Counted from the first letter of the stretch, positions 1 through 8,000 are shown. The stretch: 38,399 nt of DNA from Phycisphaerales bacterium (GCA_016795025.1 JAEUIR010000013.1:1-38399), one strand, 5' to 3'. Notes: generated by a model from the letters alone, not told the origin. Translations and numbers: made by a program.

Positions 1-39
1 ACGTGCCGGTATTTTCGAGGCAATCCACTAGCGCCTCGG

Positions 40-70
40 CGACCGCTCGCTCACGGTCGCGGCTCTGATC
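40..70 (+). repeat. REP-like hairpin repeat, copy 1
   Basis: The sequence has a stem CGACCG (40-45) pairing with CGGTCG (54-59), followed by CGGCTCTGATC. A second copy is at 23810-23840 and a third, inverted, at 30904-30933. All three share a CTYACGGTCGCGGCTC core. The hairpin plus conserved 3' arm fits a REP/BIME-type interspersed repeat of the kind common in planctomycete genomes; that family assignment is inference. Confidence 0.65.
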
Positions 71-151
71 AAAAAAAGCGACTTCGTCGCAGACGCCTGT
101 CCGCAACGCCTCCACCAGTTGATCCAGCGCGCCAGAATGCACGGCCGTGCC

Positions 152-177
152 GCGCGTGCGCGCTCCCGGCGCAAGGG
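152..177 (-). repeat. 26-nt repeat, left copy (inverted relative to 38371-38396)
   Basis: Read on the minus strand, these 26 bases are identical to the plus-strand sequence at 38371-38396 (begins CCCTTGCGCC, ends GCGCACGCGC). In both copies the same frame follows an in-frame stop and would read LAPGARTR. No similarity extends upstream, and the right copy is cut off 3 bases later by the window edge. The function is unknown. Confidence 0.6.
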
Positions 178-188
178 GATTTTTGAGT

Positions 189-202
189 TTGATCTAAATC
201 AA
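189..202. promoter_or_regulatory. FNR/CRP-family-like operator TTGAT-N4-ATCAA
   Basis: A perfect inverted repeat TTGAT-CTAA-ATCAA matches the classic FNR/Anr consensus. It lies 196 bp upstream of the gene at 398, or could serve a gene leaving the left edge. A match to all ten specified bases is unlikely by chance in 38 kb, but no regulator gene is present in the window. Confidence 0.35.
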
Positions 203-318
203 GGAAAAATCAGGCAATCTTGCAGAAGGGTGAAGTATTACAATGCGGCTTAGCCCAGCCGCAAGAGCAGCGATTTGGGCGAGACGACTCAATGCTGAGT
301 GAGGTTCGCCCTGGGTTG

Positions 319-336
319 ATCGATGTAAACATTGAT
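319..336. promoter_or_regulatory. Operator-like palindrome upstream of the glycoside hydrolase gene
   Basis: ATCGATGT-AA-ACATTGAT is an 18-bp palindrome with one mismatched pair. It lies 61-79 bp before the start codon at 398, where a repressor of a sugar-utilisation gene could bind. The assignment rests on symmetry and position only. Confidence 0.3.
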
Positions 337-397
337 GCGAGCGCATTGGCGGGGGCCGCCATGATAGTTCAAGTTTAGCTCGGAAACGGAGTGAGCA

Positions 398-2542
398 ATG
401 GTACGGAAGCGAACGATTTGCGGTGCATTAAGTGTCGCGATTTCCTGCTGCGCCGCCAGTAAGGCGGACAATCTTCTGACAGATCCGGGCTTTGAGTCTG
501 GCAATCTCACCGCCTGGGGCACGAATTGGTTGCCGGATCAGTCCGGGGCGATCGTGACCAGCACCGCCGCCCACGCCGGTACATTTGGGTTGTGGATTTA
601 CACTGCCGCCGGCTATTCCGGAGAGGCGTTTGCAACCGTGTTTCAGGAGACAAGCGCCGCGCCTGGTGACAGCGTTGTCGCGTCTGCTTACATTCGGACT
701 CCTTCTTCGGGGACGGAGTGGGCACCTGGGTCATATGCCTGTGTTCGCCTCCAGTACCTTGCAGGAACCGGTGCGATCCTCGCATCATACGATAGTCCGC
801 ATTTGACGACGAGCAACACGACTTACGATGCGCCGTACATCGTCAACGCCCCGCCGGCGCCGGCGGAAACCACGCATGTTCGCTTTACGTGCGTATTATC
901 TGAGCCCGCAGGCGACTCCCGCCAGAGCGTCGCCAACTTTGACGAATGCAGTTTGGAACTGATTCATCCGCAGAATCCGGTGATCGCGACGACCCATGCA
1001 GCGCTTGGATTCGGCGATGATCTCGTCGCGTTGAGCTTTGGCATTCAAAACACGGGGACAGGGACGCTTTTCTGGAGCATCGCCAGCGATCGCAACTGGC
1101 TGCAAATTGACACAACAGCGGGCACCACCACCGCGGAGACAGATACCATCCAAGTTATTGTTGACCGAAGCAGGCTGCAACGAAACCATGAAATCGGAAC
1201 GCTTTCCATAACCTCGGATGGGGGTGACATCAGTGTCGTGGCATATGTGGAAGCTGCGCCCGTGCGGGCTGTCCCACAGGCGCCATCCGTAGTTACCACA
1301 AGCGGCCGGCAGTTACTGGTGCAGCGGCGCTTGCCGAACGGCGAGCTGGAGAGCCCCGCCCCGTATGTAATTCGTGGAGTGGTTTGGTCGCCGGCCGGAA
1401 TCGGAACGACTTCGGCTTATCCCATTCGCCGGTCGGCATTCGCGGATTGGTATCGGCTCGATTTGCAAATGATGCGCGAAATGAATGCAACCACAGTATA
1501 TACATTTCTAGATTTTGGGACCGATCCGCCAAATCCGGAGGCGGCCCTCGCGATCCTGGACTATTGCTATCACAACAACATCATGGTCGTGATGACTGTT
1601 GATGAAGACGGCACCGACAATGCCGCGAACATCCCCGCCGTCGTGAATGCGTTCAAGAACCATCCTGCGATTCTGATGTGGGCGCTCGGCAATGAGTGGA
1701 ATCTATGGCGCCCCGATCGACGATTCTACTATTACCACTACGAGAGCCTTCCGGCAGCGGCGGCGGCGATGCAAGCGAATGCGGTTCAGGTCCAGAGTCT
1801 TGACGACAATCATCCCGTCTGCTCGATTCTTGGCGAAATAAACTACCCTTCCCAGGCGGAGGTCTACGATATCGTGACGCAGGTATGCACAGCCGTCGAC
1901 GTATGGGGCGCGAACATCTATCGAGGACCGGAATTCTACGGGCTGTTCGACGAGTGGGCAACCATGTCACCGAAGCCACTCTTTCTTTCTGAGTTCGGGA
2001 CCGACGCGTTTCGCACGACGCATTGGTGGCCGCCCGTGGGTCAAGCCGACGAAGGGGCCCAGGCGGACTACTTTCAAACACTGTGGCGCGACCTGGCCGA
2101 GGAGCTGTCGGCGCGCGACCCTGCAAGAGTTTGCCTGGGCGGCACGACATTCGAATGGAATGATGAATGGTGGAAATCGAGTCTCGGTAGCCCGGACTCT
2201 CATGATCCGGATGGATACGTGACGACTTGGAACCCAATCGCCCATCCGGACGGTTTTGCCAACGAAGAGTGGTTTGGAATTGTGGACGTGGCGCGTCGCA
2301 GAAGGGCGGCCTACCATAGGCTCGCGGCGGACTGGGCAGCCCGCGGTGATCTAAACTGCGACGGATTGATTAACAATTTCGACATCAACCCCTTCGTTCT
2401 TGCCTTGACTGATGCGAGCGCTTATGAACTCCAATTTCCGGACTGCGAGCTTACGAATGCGGATGCAAATCGAGACGGAGTCGTGAATAACTTCGACATC
2501 GACACGTTTGTGATTTGCCTGACCGGCGGCGAATGCCCGTGA
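398..2542 (+). CDS. Secreted glycoside hydrolase-like protein (CBM/BACON/TIM-barrel) with dockerin-like tail
   Basis: The 714-aa protein starts with a signal peptide (cleavage likely after ASKA, residue 23). A GGAG Shine-Dalgarno lies six bases before the ATG. Residues ~24-185 resemble a CBM4/9-type beta-sandwich (NLLTDPGFESGNLTAW). Residues ~195-285 resemble a BACON-like domain (NTGTGTLFWSI). Residues ~300-610 look like a clan-A glycoside hydrolase barrel of the GH2/GH5 type. The motif ALGNEWN places a likely acid/base at E433, and LSEFGTD places a likely nucleophile at E532. The last ~65 residues (650-714) are two calcium-loop-like NNFDI repeats with paired cysteines, shared with three other proteins in this window. 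An exported, polysaccharide-degrading role is inferred; the substrate cannot be read from sequence. Confidence 0.8.
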   Translation: MVRKRTICGALSVAISCCAASKADNLLTDPGFESGNLTAWGTNWLPDQSGAIVTSTAAHAGTFGLWIYTAAGYSGEAFATVFQETSAAPGDSVVASAYIRTPSSGTEWAPGSYACVRLQYLAGTGAILASYDSPHLTTSNTTYDAPYIVNAPPAPAETTHVRFTCVLSEPAGDSRQSVANFDECSLELIHPQNPVIATTHAALGFGDDLVALSFGIQNTGTGTLFWSIASDRNWLQIDTTAGTTTAETDTIQVIVDRSRLQRNHEIGTLSITSDGGDISVVAYVEAAPVRAVPQAPSVVTTSGRQLLVQRRLPNGELESPAPYVIRGVVWSPAGIGTTSAYPIRRSAFADWYRLDLQMMREMNATTVYTFLDFGTDPPNPEAALAILDYCYHNNIMVVMTVDEDGTDNAANIPAVVNAFKNHPAILMWALGNEWNLWRPDRRFYYYHYESLPAAAAAMQANAVQVQSLDDNHPVCSILGEINYPSQAEVYDIVTQVCTAVDVWGANIYRGPEFYGLFDEWATMSPKPLFLSEFGTDAFRTTHWWPPVGQADEGAQADYFQTLWRDLAEELSARDPARVCLGGTTFEWNDEWWKSSLGSPDSHDPDGYVTTWNPIAHPDGFANEEWFGIVDVARRRRAAYHRLAADWAARGDLNCDGLINNFDINPFVLALTDASAYELQFPDCELTNADANRDGVVNNFDIDTFVICLTGGECP

Positions 2543-2556
2543 GGGGCGACTTCACC

Positions 2557-2578
2557 GCTGCGCGCCTATTCGCGCAGC
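2557..2578. terminator. Bidirectional hairpin between convergent genes
   Basis: GCTGCGCG (2557-2564) pairs perfectly with CGCGCAGC (2571-2578) across a 6-base loop. It sits just after the plus-strand stop at 2542 and overlaps the last codons of the minus-strand gene ending at 2566. There is no T-run, so termination is inferred from stem strength and position. Confidence 0.4.
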
Positions 2579-4332
2579 AGGTCTGCGTATTGGGGATTCA
2601 GTCGCGCGGCTGCGGCAAAATGAGTTGAGGCCTCGGCCATGCGGTTGGTTCCCGCCAACACGCGGGCGAGGTTGAAGTGCGCGTCCGCGTGCTCGGGATT
2701 CAGCGCGACGGCGGCGCGAAAACACTTTTCGGCCGCAGGCCAGTCCTGTCGCCTGGCAAGCATGAATCCTAAATTGTTCTGAATGTCCGCGTCACGCGGG
2801 TCGAGTTGTGCGGCGATCTGATATTGGGCAAGCGCCGCGTCTTCTTGTCCGGCCGCGCCGAGCATCACGCCAAGGTTGTAACGCACACCGGCCGCGCCGG
2901 GTTGTAGGACGACCGCCTCGCGTAAATCAGCCAGCGCGCCGCGGATGTCGTTCTGCGCCCCCCGCGCTTCGCCGCGGGCCGCATAAGCATGCGCAAGCTC
3001 GCTGGTCAGGCGAAACGGCGTGACGAGTCCCCAGCGCCGGCAGAATTCGAGGTGGTCGATCGCTGCTGTCCATGCCGCCCGATCGGTCGTTGAGGCGCGG
3101 GTGGCGGCGCCATAGCCGAAGAACTCATGATATCGAATCGCAGCGCTATGGCACCAGAACACCGCGAAGCCGGCGCTGAGCGCGACAAACGCCGCGCCGG
3201 ACCTGCTGAGGCGGCGGTCGAGCTTCAGCCAGAACGGATGCAGACGGACGGCGTTGCGCGTGACCAGGCGCAGAAGCACCACCACGCAGTGCCCGAGCAT
3301 CGCGCCCAGGCCCAGCGTCATCAGAAACGGTACGGCGTCATACAGTCCGCGAAACGTCAGCAGCGTCGCGATCCACACCAGCGCCAGCAGCGCTTCCTCG
3401 CGCAGCGAGTAATCAAACGCCTTGCGTATGCCGTGCCAGGCACGCCACGATCGTAGCAGCGGCGGGCGCGTCCAGCCGAATTTCACCGCCTGATTCGGAC
3501 ATGCCGCAACGCACTCCAGGTCGCGCACGCACGCCGAGTTCACCACCGTTCCGTAGCGCATCAGTTCCTCATGCACGATGACGCCGGATGGGCATGCCGC
3601 CGTACACACGCCGCAATTCGAGCAATCGCCTCCGGCCAAGATTCGACCGGGCGATAGGCGATCCAGCCCGCGAAACACTGCGCCATATGGACACCCGTAA
3701 GCGCAGAATGACCGCGAACCAAGCACATAAACGATGCCGAACCCGCACACGCCAAACGTCAGCAACGCAATCCCGGGACCGGGGAGATTCCGCCAGAAGT
3801 TCGTCGTCTGAAACGACGCCCAGCCCTGCTCATCACTGCGCACGTGCGCCGTCGGCATCGGCCGGTCGTCGAGCACGCGCGTGACCTGCGGCCACATGAA
3901 CATATAGAACATCGCCAGCGGCGGGACCAGCAGTAAAAGCCGCGAACGAATGGGGCGCGCCCGGATGCGCATTTTTTTCAGCAGCCAGGAGCACAAATCC
4001 TGAAGCGCGAGAATGTGGCAGCCCCAGCCGCAAAAAAACCGGCCAAAGATGAGCGTGGCGAGGCAGGCGACGGCCATGAAGATGAAGCCGGCGGTGACGA
4101 TGCCGAGTTCGAGCGTGTACATCACTTCGTTGAGTTCGAGCGGCGCGAGTGTCTTGCCCGCGATCTTCCAGTGTGCGATGTGCAGGCCCATCAGCACGTA
4201 CACGCCGCACAGCGTTGCCGCGCGCCAGCGCGCGTAACGCGGCCGCGCCGCGCCGCGTTGACTCGGATGCAACGGCAGGGCGGTCGCCGCCGTCCGGGGT
4301 GAGGGCCCGATTTTCTTGCGGCTACCGCCCAT
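2566..4332 (-). CDS. NapH/CcoG-like membrane polyferredoxin fused to TPR domain
   Basis: This 588-aa protein has about six to seven membrane segments in residues 38-395 and the FCGWGC (100-105) and FCAYGCP (209-215) motifs typical of NapH/NosR/CcoG-type quinol-linked ferredoxins. A first cluster motif is C237-x2-C240-x2-C243-x3-C247-P. The second is C268-x2-D271-x2-C274-x3-C278-P, with Asp where Cys is usual. The C-terminus (~445-588) carries three to four TPRs. The start has GGGGAG five bases upstream. It lies 24 bp after the multihaem cytochrome gene and is probably co-transcribed, so it may pass electrons between the quinone pool and that cytochrome. Direction and partner are inferred. Confidence 0.8.
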   Translation of the reverse strand: MGGSRKKIGPSPRTAATALPLHPSQRGAARPRYARWRAATLCGVYVLMGLHIAHWKIAGKTLAPLELNEVMYTLELGIVTAGFIFMAVACLATLIFGRFFCGWGCHILALQDLCSWLLKKMRIRARPIRSRLLLLVPPLAMFYMFMWPQVTRVLDDRPMPTAHVRSDEQGWASFQTTNFWRNLPGPGIALLTFGVCGFGIVYVLGSRSFCAYGCPYGAVFRGLDRLSPGRILAGGDCSNCGVCTAACPSGVIVHEELMRYGTVVNSACVRDLECVAACPNQAVKFGWTRPPLLRSWRAWHGIRKAFDYSLREEALLALVWIATLLTFRGLYDAVPFLMTLGLGAMLGHCVVVLLRLVTRNAVRLHPFWLKLDRRLSRSGAAFVALSAGFAVFWCHSAAIRYHEFFGYGAATRASTTDRAAWTAAIDHLEFCRRWGLVTPFRLTSELAHAYAARGEARGAQNDIRGALADLREAVVLQPGAAGVRYNLGVMLGAAGQEDAALAQYQIAAQLDPRDADIQNNLGFMLARRQDWPAAEKCFRAAVALNPEHADAHFNLARVLAGTNRMAEASTHFAAAARLNPQYADLLRE

Positions 4333-4356
4333 GCTGGCTCCCCGGTTCTTCGCCGG

Positions 4357-6222
4357 CTATTGGCACCCTGCGCCCAGGCATTCGACAAACGCGTCAATAT
4401 CAAAGTTGTTCACCGCACCGTCGCCGTTGATGTCGGCGCTGGCCAGGTCGCAATTCGAGTATGTCGCTCGATACGCATCGGGATCCGCGAGCGCCATGAC
4501 GAACGGGTCGATGTCAAAGTTATTGAGATAACCATCGCAATTGACATCCCCACGTACAAACGGCGCGAGCGCGAGCGCCGCCGCGTGCATTGCCGTGGGC
4601 GCCGCCCGATCCGTCTGCGCCCAGAGATTGTGGAGCGTCTCGCCCCAGTGATCCGTGTGGTTGCCTTCGCGCAGCGCCTCGATGTAATGCCGCGTCACAA
4701 TCTGGTAATACGCCGTGGCCTCCACCCGCGCAGCGCCCACTGGAACGCGGTAATAATTGTCGTCCCAATACTGCCCGTCGGCGTAGTCCGCGCCGACCGC
4801 AGGCGCGCCGGCTGCTTCATAATTTGAGATGTCGAAGCCGCGCGGCGGGATGCGATTGTCCTTCACAATGATGTCCGCGAGCGACATGTGCGTGGTCGGG
4901 CCGGGCGGTAGGCCTGTCACCTGCGATGCAAACTCGCTCAGGCCGATCACCATTTCATATATATCGGTGGAAGTCTCGTCGAGCTCCGCTGTTTCAGCGT
5001 CATAGTGGCCGAACTCGCGCAGCAGCTCTCCGCCGGCGCCAAAAAACTTCACGTTCACCCACGCGCGCCGACCCTCGATGTGACCGGTGGGCAGCTTGTG
5101 GCCCGTCTCGTTGTACACGCGCGTGCGGATCACGCCGCCGAATTGCGTGATCTCGACCGTCGCAGCACGCTGCAACATCGAAACCGCACGCTGCCGCCCC
5201 GCGGCGAGCTGGACCTGGTCGACGGCCGGATCATTCGCGTAATAAATGCCAATGATTTCGAGCACCCAATCGGCCGAGCCGGAGAAATCGTGCCGCGCGA
5301 GATCGTCTCGCGTCGGCCCGAAAAAGCAGCCTTGCGCCGTGGTGCGCGGCATGTGGCAATCCTGGCAACTGCTGACAACCGTCGGGCCATTTCCGCCGAA
5401 ACGCCCGCCCATGTCGACGCCGCCGTTTGCAAATGCGCTCAGCAGCCACTCGGTGTAGGTGCGCTCCAGCGGAAACTGTCCGTGCGGGTCGCTGGTGGGT
5501 GATGCCGCATCCAGCTCGTTATATCGATATGAGCCATCATTCTGCCGCGTGACACACACGTTCCCGACATCGTGGCACGTGCCGCACATGTTGGAGCTTC
5601 GCATGAAAGACGATTCCAGCGCGTAATGCGGCGGTGTTGCGTCCAGATACGGGCCGCGTCGCCGGCCGGCGTTGTCCAGCACAAACATCGCGTTGCCGTA
5701 GAACCCGGGTATTTGCTCCAATTGCGAGAGCGTGAGCTGATCCACCGGCGGCTGATCCGCGCGTTGAATCGGGTCAATCATTGAGTGGCACAGATGGCAG
5801 CTCACCCCGTCGCGATCATACGCCGACAAGCTGCCGCCGCTCGGATTGTCCGCGTGGCCGGAGACAATCGACATCGGCACGTGGCAGCGCATGCAGTAAT
5901 AACCGACATTGGCCACGTCCTGATTCGCAGTGGTCATTTGAGCGAAAAAGAGCGGGTCGCGCCCGGCCTGTCCCATCAGGCTGCCGGCCCATGTCGCGAA
6001 CGGCTCGTTCTGCTCGTCGTAGTCGCCATGACAAACGGCACAGGCAGCCGATGCGAAAATCACATCCGGCGTGACATCGCCGATCTGCGTGCCGGGAACG
6101 TGAAAATCCTCCATCGTCATCGGCAGTTGAGCGAGGGCGACGGGCACACCGAGAAACACCCCCAAAGTCATGGCCGCTCTGCGCATCGATCCAACCGCAG
6201 TCCACCGCGTCGTGGTTTGCAT
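4357..6222 (-). CDS. Exported pentahaem c-type cytochrome with dockerin-like tail
   Basis: I chose the ATG at 6222 because GGGAG lies seven bases upstream; the 16-codon longer frame has no such site. The 621-aa protein has a signal peptide (ALAQ near residue 32). Five CxxCH haem sites start at residues 61, 110, 142, 213 and 286. A later RHDFSG segment is a motif seen in multihaem cytochromes and may supply distal His ligands. Residues ~340-540 are probably a beta-rich domain. The last ~64 residues are the same NNFDID dockerin-like module as in the gene at 398. It is first in an operon with the membrane ferredoxin-TPR gene. The redox role is clear from haem motifs; the electron donor, acceptor or any enzymatic activity is not. 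Confidence 0.85.
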   Translation of the reverse strand: MQTTTRWTAVGSMRRAAMTLGVFLGVPVALAQLPMTMEDFHVPGTQIGDVTPDVIFASAACAVCHGDYDEQNEPFATWAGSLMGQAGRDPLFFAQMTTANQDVANVGYYCMRCHVPMSIVSGHADNPSGGSLSAYDRDGVSCHLCHSMIDPIQRADQPPVDQLTLSQLEQIPGFYGNAMFVLDNAGRRRGPYLDATPPHYALESSFMRSSNMCGTCHDVGNVCVTRQNDGSYRYNELDAASPTSDPHGQFPLERTYTEWLLSAFANGGVDMGGRFGGNGPTVVSSCQDCHMPRTTAQGCFFGPTRDDLARHDFSGSADWVLEIIGIYYANDPAVDQVQLAAGRQRAVSMLQRAATVEITQFGGVIRTRVYNETGHKLPTGHIEGRRAWVNVKFFGAGGELLREFGHYDAETAELDETSTDIYEMVIGLSEFASQVTGLPPGPTTHMSLADIIVKDNRIPPRGFDISNYEAAGAPAVGADYADGQYWDDNYYRVPVGAARVEATAYYQIVTRHYIEALREGNHTDHWGETLHNLWAQTDRAAPTAMHAAALALAPFVRGDVNCDGYLNNFDIDPFVMALADPDAYRATYSNCDLASADINGDGAVNNFDIDAFVECLGAGCQ

Positions 6223-6291
6223 GCGTGCTCTCCCATTCCCCCGCTTTCGACGATGAAGGCGCGCCGTCACTCCGTGCGCCTTATTATGGAT

Positions 6292-6321
6292 ATATTACTC
6301 CACATATTTTAATTCGGTCAA
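6292..6321 (-). promoter_or_regulatory. Sigma-70-like promoter for the cytochrome operon
   Basis: On the minus strand a TTGACC -35 box (6321-6316) and a TAATAT -10 box (6297-6292) are separated by 18 bases in an AT-rich patch. The leader to the start at 6222 would be about 60 bases. Confidence 0.5.
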
Positions 6322-6345
6322 CTCCATCAAGAATTTGGTCAATTC
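6311..6345. promoter_or_regulatory. Paired direct-repeat operator over the -35 region
   Basis: AATTCGGTCAACTC (6311-6324) and AATTTGGTCAATTC (6332-6345) are direct repeats offset by 21 bp, two helical turns. The proximal copy covers the -35 box of the cytochrome promoter. This is the arrangement expected for a regulator binding as tandem subunits; it also lies 160-190 bp upstream of the divergent gene at 6505. Confidence 0.4.
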
Positions 6346-6504
6346 CAATCCGATAACTAGTCGCCAGCCAAGAACGCCACGCCGTGCTCGGCCGACAATC
6401 ACCGCCACCCGCGGAAGATTGCCGCAGACGGGCAAACTTCCCCCCAACCACCCCGCTAACATACGTACGCGCGAAGTCGATTCACCTACAACGGAACCTC
6501 GCTC

Positions 6505-7656
6505 ATGCCGCTACAGGACATTCGCAACCAAGCCATCAAACGCGGGCCGACCGACTGGCTGGCGCATATGAACTCGTTCCGGCTCACGCCGAAATTCTCA
6601 GCGGGAATCTGGTTTTTCTCGCCGCCTTTCAGTCGCTTTCACGCCAAGTATCAGCCGGATTTGACCATCGAGCAGCGACTGGAAATCGCGGCGGGGCTTG
6701 CCGAGCAGGGACTGAGCGCACTGGAGGCGCATTATCCCAACGAAATCAACGAATCCAACGTGCATATCTGGCGGCAGTTCTCGTCCCGGACCGGCATTCG
6801 CGTCCTCACTGTGTGCCCGCTGTTGTTCTGGGATGAGCAGTTCGAATGGGGCTCGCTGTCAAGCCCGCTCGAAACGCCGCGCCGCGCCGCGATCGAGCGC
6901 GTCATCGCCACGCTCCGGCTGAATCGCGAACTCGACACCGACTTCGCCATCATCTGGGCCGGAATCGACGGCTACGAGAACCCCTTCGGCCACGACTTCG
7001 CGGCGATGCGCGAGCGATTCGCGGCCGGTCTGGCCGAAGCGATGGACGCGGTGCCCGGCGTCCGCATCGCGTTTGAGCCGAAACCCTACGAACCGCGCGG
7101 TCGCATCTTGTTCGGCACGACGCCCGAAGGATTGCTTCTGGCGCATGATGTCGAATCTCGTTTGCGAAATCCCGTCAATCGCGCGCTGCTCGATCAGGGA
7201 CACAGGCTCGTATGCATGAATCCGGAAATCGGTCATGTGCTGATGGGCTTCGAGGATTTGCCGTATGCGTTCAGTTGGCCGCTGAGCGAAGGACGACTGG
7301 CGCACAGCCATTGGAACAGCCAGCCGCTGGGGAATTACGACCAGGATTTGAACGTGGGCGTCGTCGCGCCGGAGCAACTTGAGGCCTTGTTATACACGCT
7401 GAAAATGCACGGATATGACGGCTACATGGGGATCGACGTGAATCCCGAACGCATGCCGGTGGAGGCAGCACTGCGCAACAGCTTCGACGCGGTGCGCGCG
7501 GCCGTCGATCGCATCGAATCGCTCGACCACGAATCGATCTGGCACGCGCTCGCTCGGCCGGATCGGAATCGGGGCTGGTTGGAGGCGTACCTGATCCGTG
7601 CGCGTGCGTCGCGGCCGGAGCGACTGCCGAAGTTGGAACCGGTGAACAGGCGCTGA
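6505..7656 (+). CDS. Xylose isomerase-family sugar isomerase, divergent
   Basis: At 383 aa the protein matches the length of class I xylose isomerases (~387 aa). Several xylose isomerase signatures align in order: FEPKPYEPRG (metal-ligand Glu and catalytic Lys), NPEIGH (Glu and His ligands), YDQDL (two Asp ligands) and GIDVNP (last Asp). The HIDLNGQ segment of the family reads HSHWNSQ here, replacing one metal-ligand Asp by His, and the usual HDDDL region reads EAHYPNE. It therefore probably acts on an aldose or ketose, but perhaps not xylose. It is monocistronic and diverges from the cytochrome operon. A weak GGAA lies before the ATG. It converges on a rhomboid gene fragment. Confidence 0.75.
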   Translation: MPLQDIRNQAIKRGPTDWLAHMNSFRLTPKFSAGIWFFSPPFSRFHAKYQPDLTIEQRLEIAAGLAEQGLSALEAHYPNEINESNVHIWRQFSSRTGIRVLTVCPLLFWDEQFEWGSLSSPLETPRRAAIERVIATLRLNRELDTDFAIIWAGIDGYENPFGHDFAAMRERFAAGLAEAMDAVPGVRIAFEPKPYEPRGRILFGTTPEGLLLAHDVESRLRNPVNRALLDQGHRLVCMNPEIGHVLMGFEDLPYAFSWPLSEGRLAHSHWNSQPLGNYDQDLNVGVVAPEQLEALLYTLKMHGYDGYMGIDVNPERMPVEAALRNSFDAVRAAVDRIESLDHESIWHALARPDRNRGWLEAYLIRARASRPERLPKLEPVNRR

Positions 7657-7681
7657 GTAATTGCGACCGAATGGCGAGTGA
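7593..7681 (+). repeat. Isomerase 3' end, duplicated at 15775-15863
   Basis: These 89 bases, the last ~21 codons of the isomerase gene plus its flank, align without gaps to 15775-15863 at roughly 86% identity in the same orientation. The second copy is detached from any isomerase gene. Confidence 0.7.
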
Positions 7682-7702
7682 TAGGCCCGATGCCCTGCCG
7701 CA

Positions 7703-8000
7703 CTACCAGATCGACAACCGCTTCGCGTTCGGCTTGCCGATGAGATTCCAGGCCCACGTTCCCAGCGCGACGGAGAATAGGTCGTTTCCGCGAGCATTGA
7801 CGACGCGCGCAAATAGCAGCGCCGCGGCCAGCGCCACGCCGCCGATGAACCCGCCCAGATGCGCCGAATGCGCCACGTTGTCCTGAATGCCGAAGTACGT
7901 ATAGACCACGTCGAACGCGATGTAGAACAGCACCACCCAGAAGCCGCGCATCGGAAAGATATTCATGTGCAGCTTGAACAGCGCCGCAAGCCCCCAGCGC
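7703..8000 (-). pseudogene. Rhomboid protease 3'-end fragment (297-bp direct repeat A)
   Basis: Bases 7704-8000 match 14235-14531, the last ~98 codons of the intact rhomboid gene, in 290 of 297 positions with no gaps and in the same orientation. The fragment keeps the catalytic-His region (HSAHLGG here, HWAHLGG in the intact gene) but lacks the GxSG serine, the first membrane helices and the zinc ribbons, so it cannot be an active protease. Five of the seven differences are synonymous, and both copies end in a stop (TAG here, TAA in the intact gene). Similarity stops abruptly at 8000. An ATG at 7966 could express 87 aa, but nothing supports this. Confidence 0.85.

Larger units (their letters stand above)
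1..397. other. Upstream region with repeats and operator-like palindromes
   Basis: I see no convincing gene here. The stretch holds a REP-like hairpin (40-70), a 12-bp palindrome GCACGGCCGTGC (139-150), a 26-nt repeat also found at the right end of the window (152-177), an FNR-type palindrome (189-202), a hairpin GCGGCT/AGCCGC (245-262), a hairpin ACTCA/TGAGT (288-301) and a near-perfect palindrome (319-336). It serves as the 5' region of the glycoside hydrolase-like gene at 398. A minus-strand open frame runs off the left edge but reads through the REP, so it is not called as a gene. Confidence 0.6.

Noticed and set aside
1-142. Minus-strand open frame leaving the left edge (VHSGALDQLVEALR...)
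   Set aside because: It reads through the REP-like repeat (DQSRDRERAV is the repeat translated), has no ATG and no Shine-Dalgarno, and is truncated by the window.
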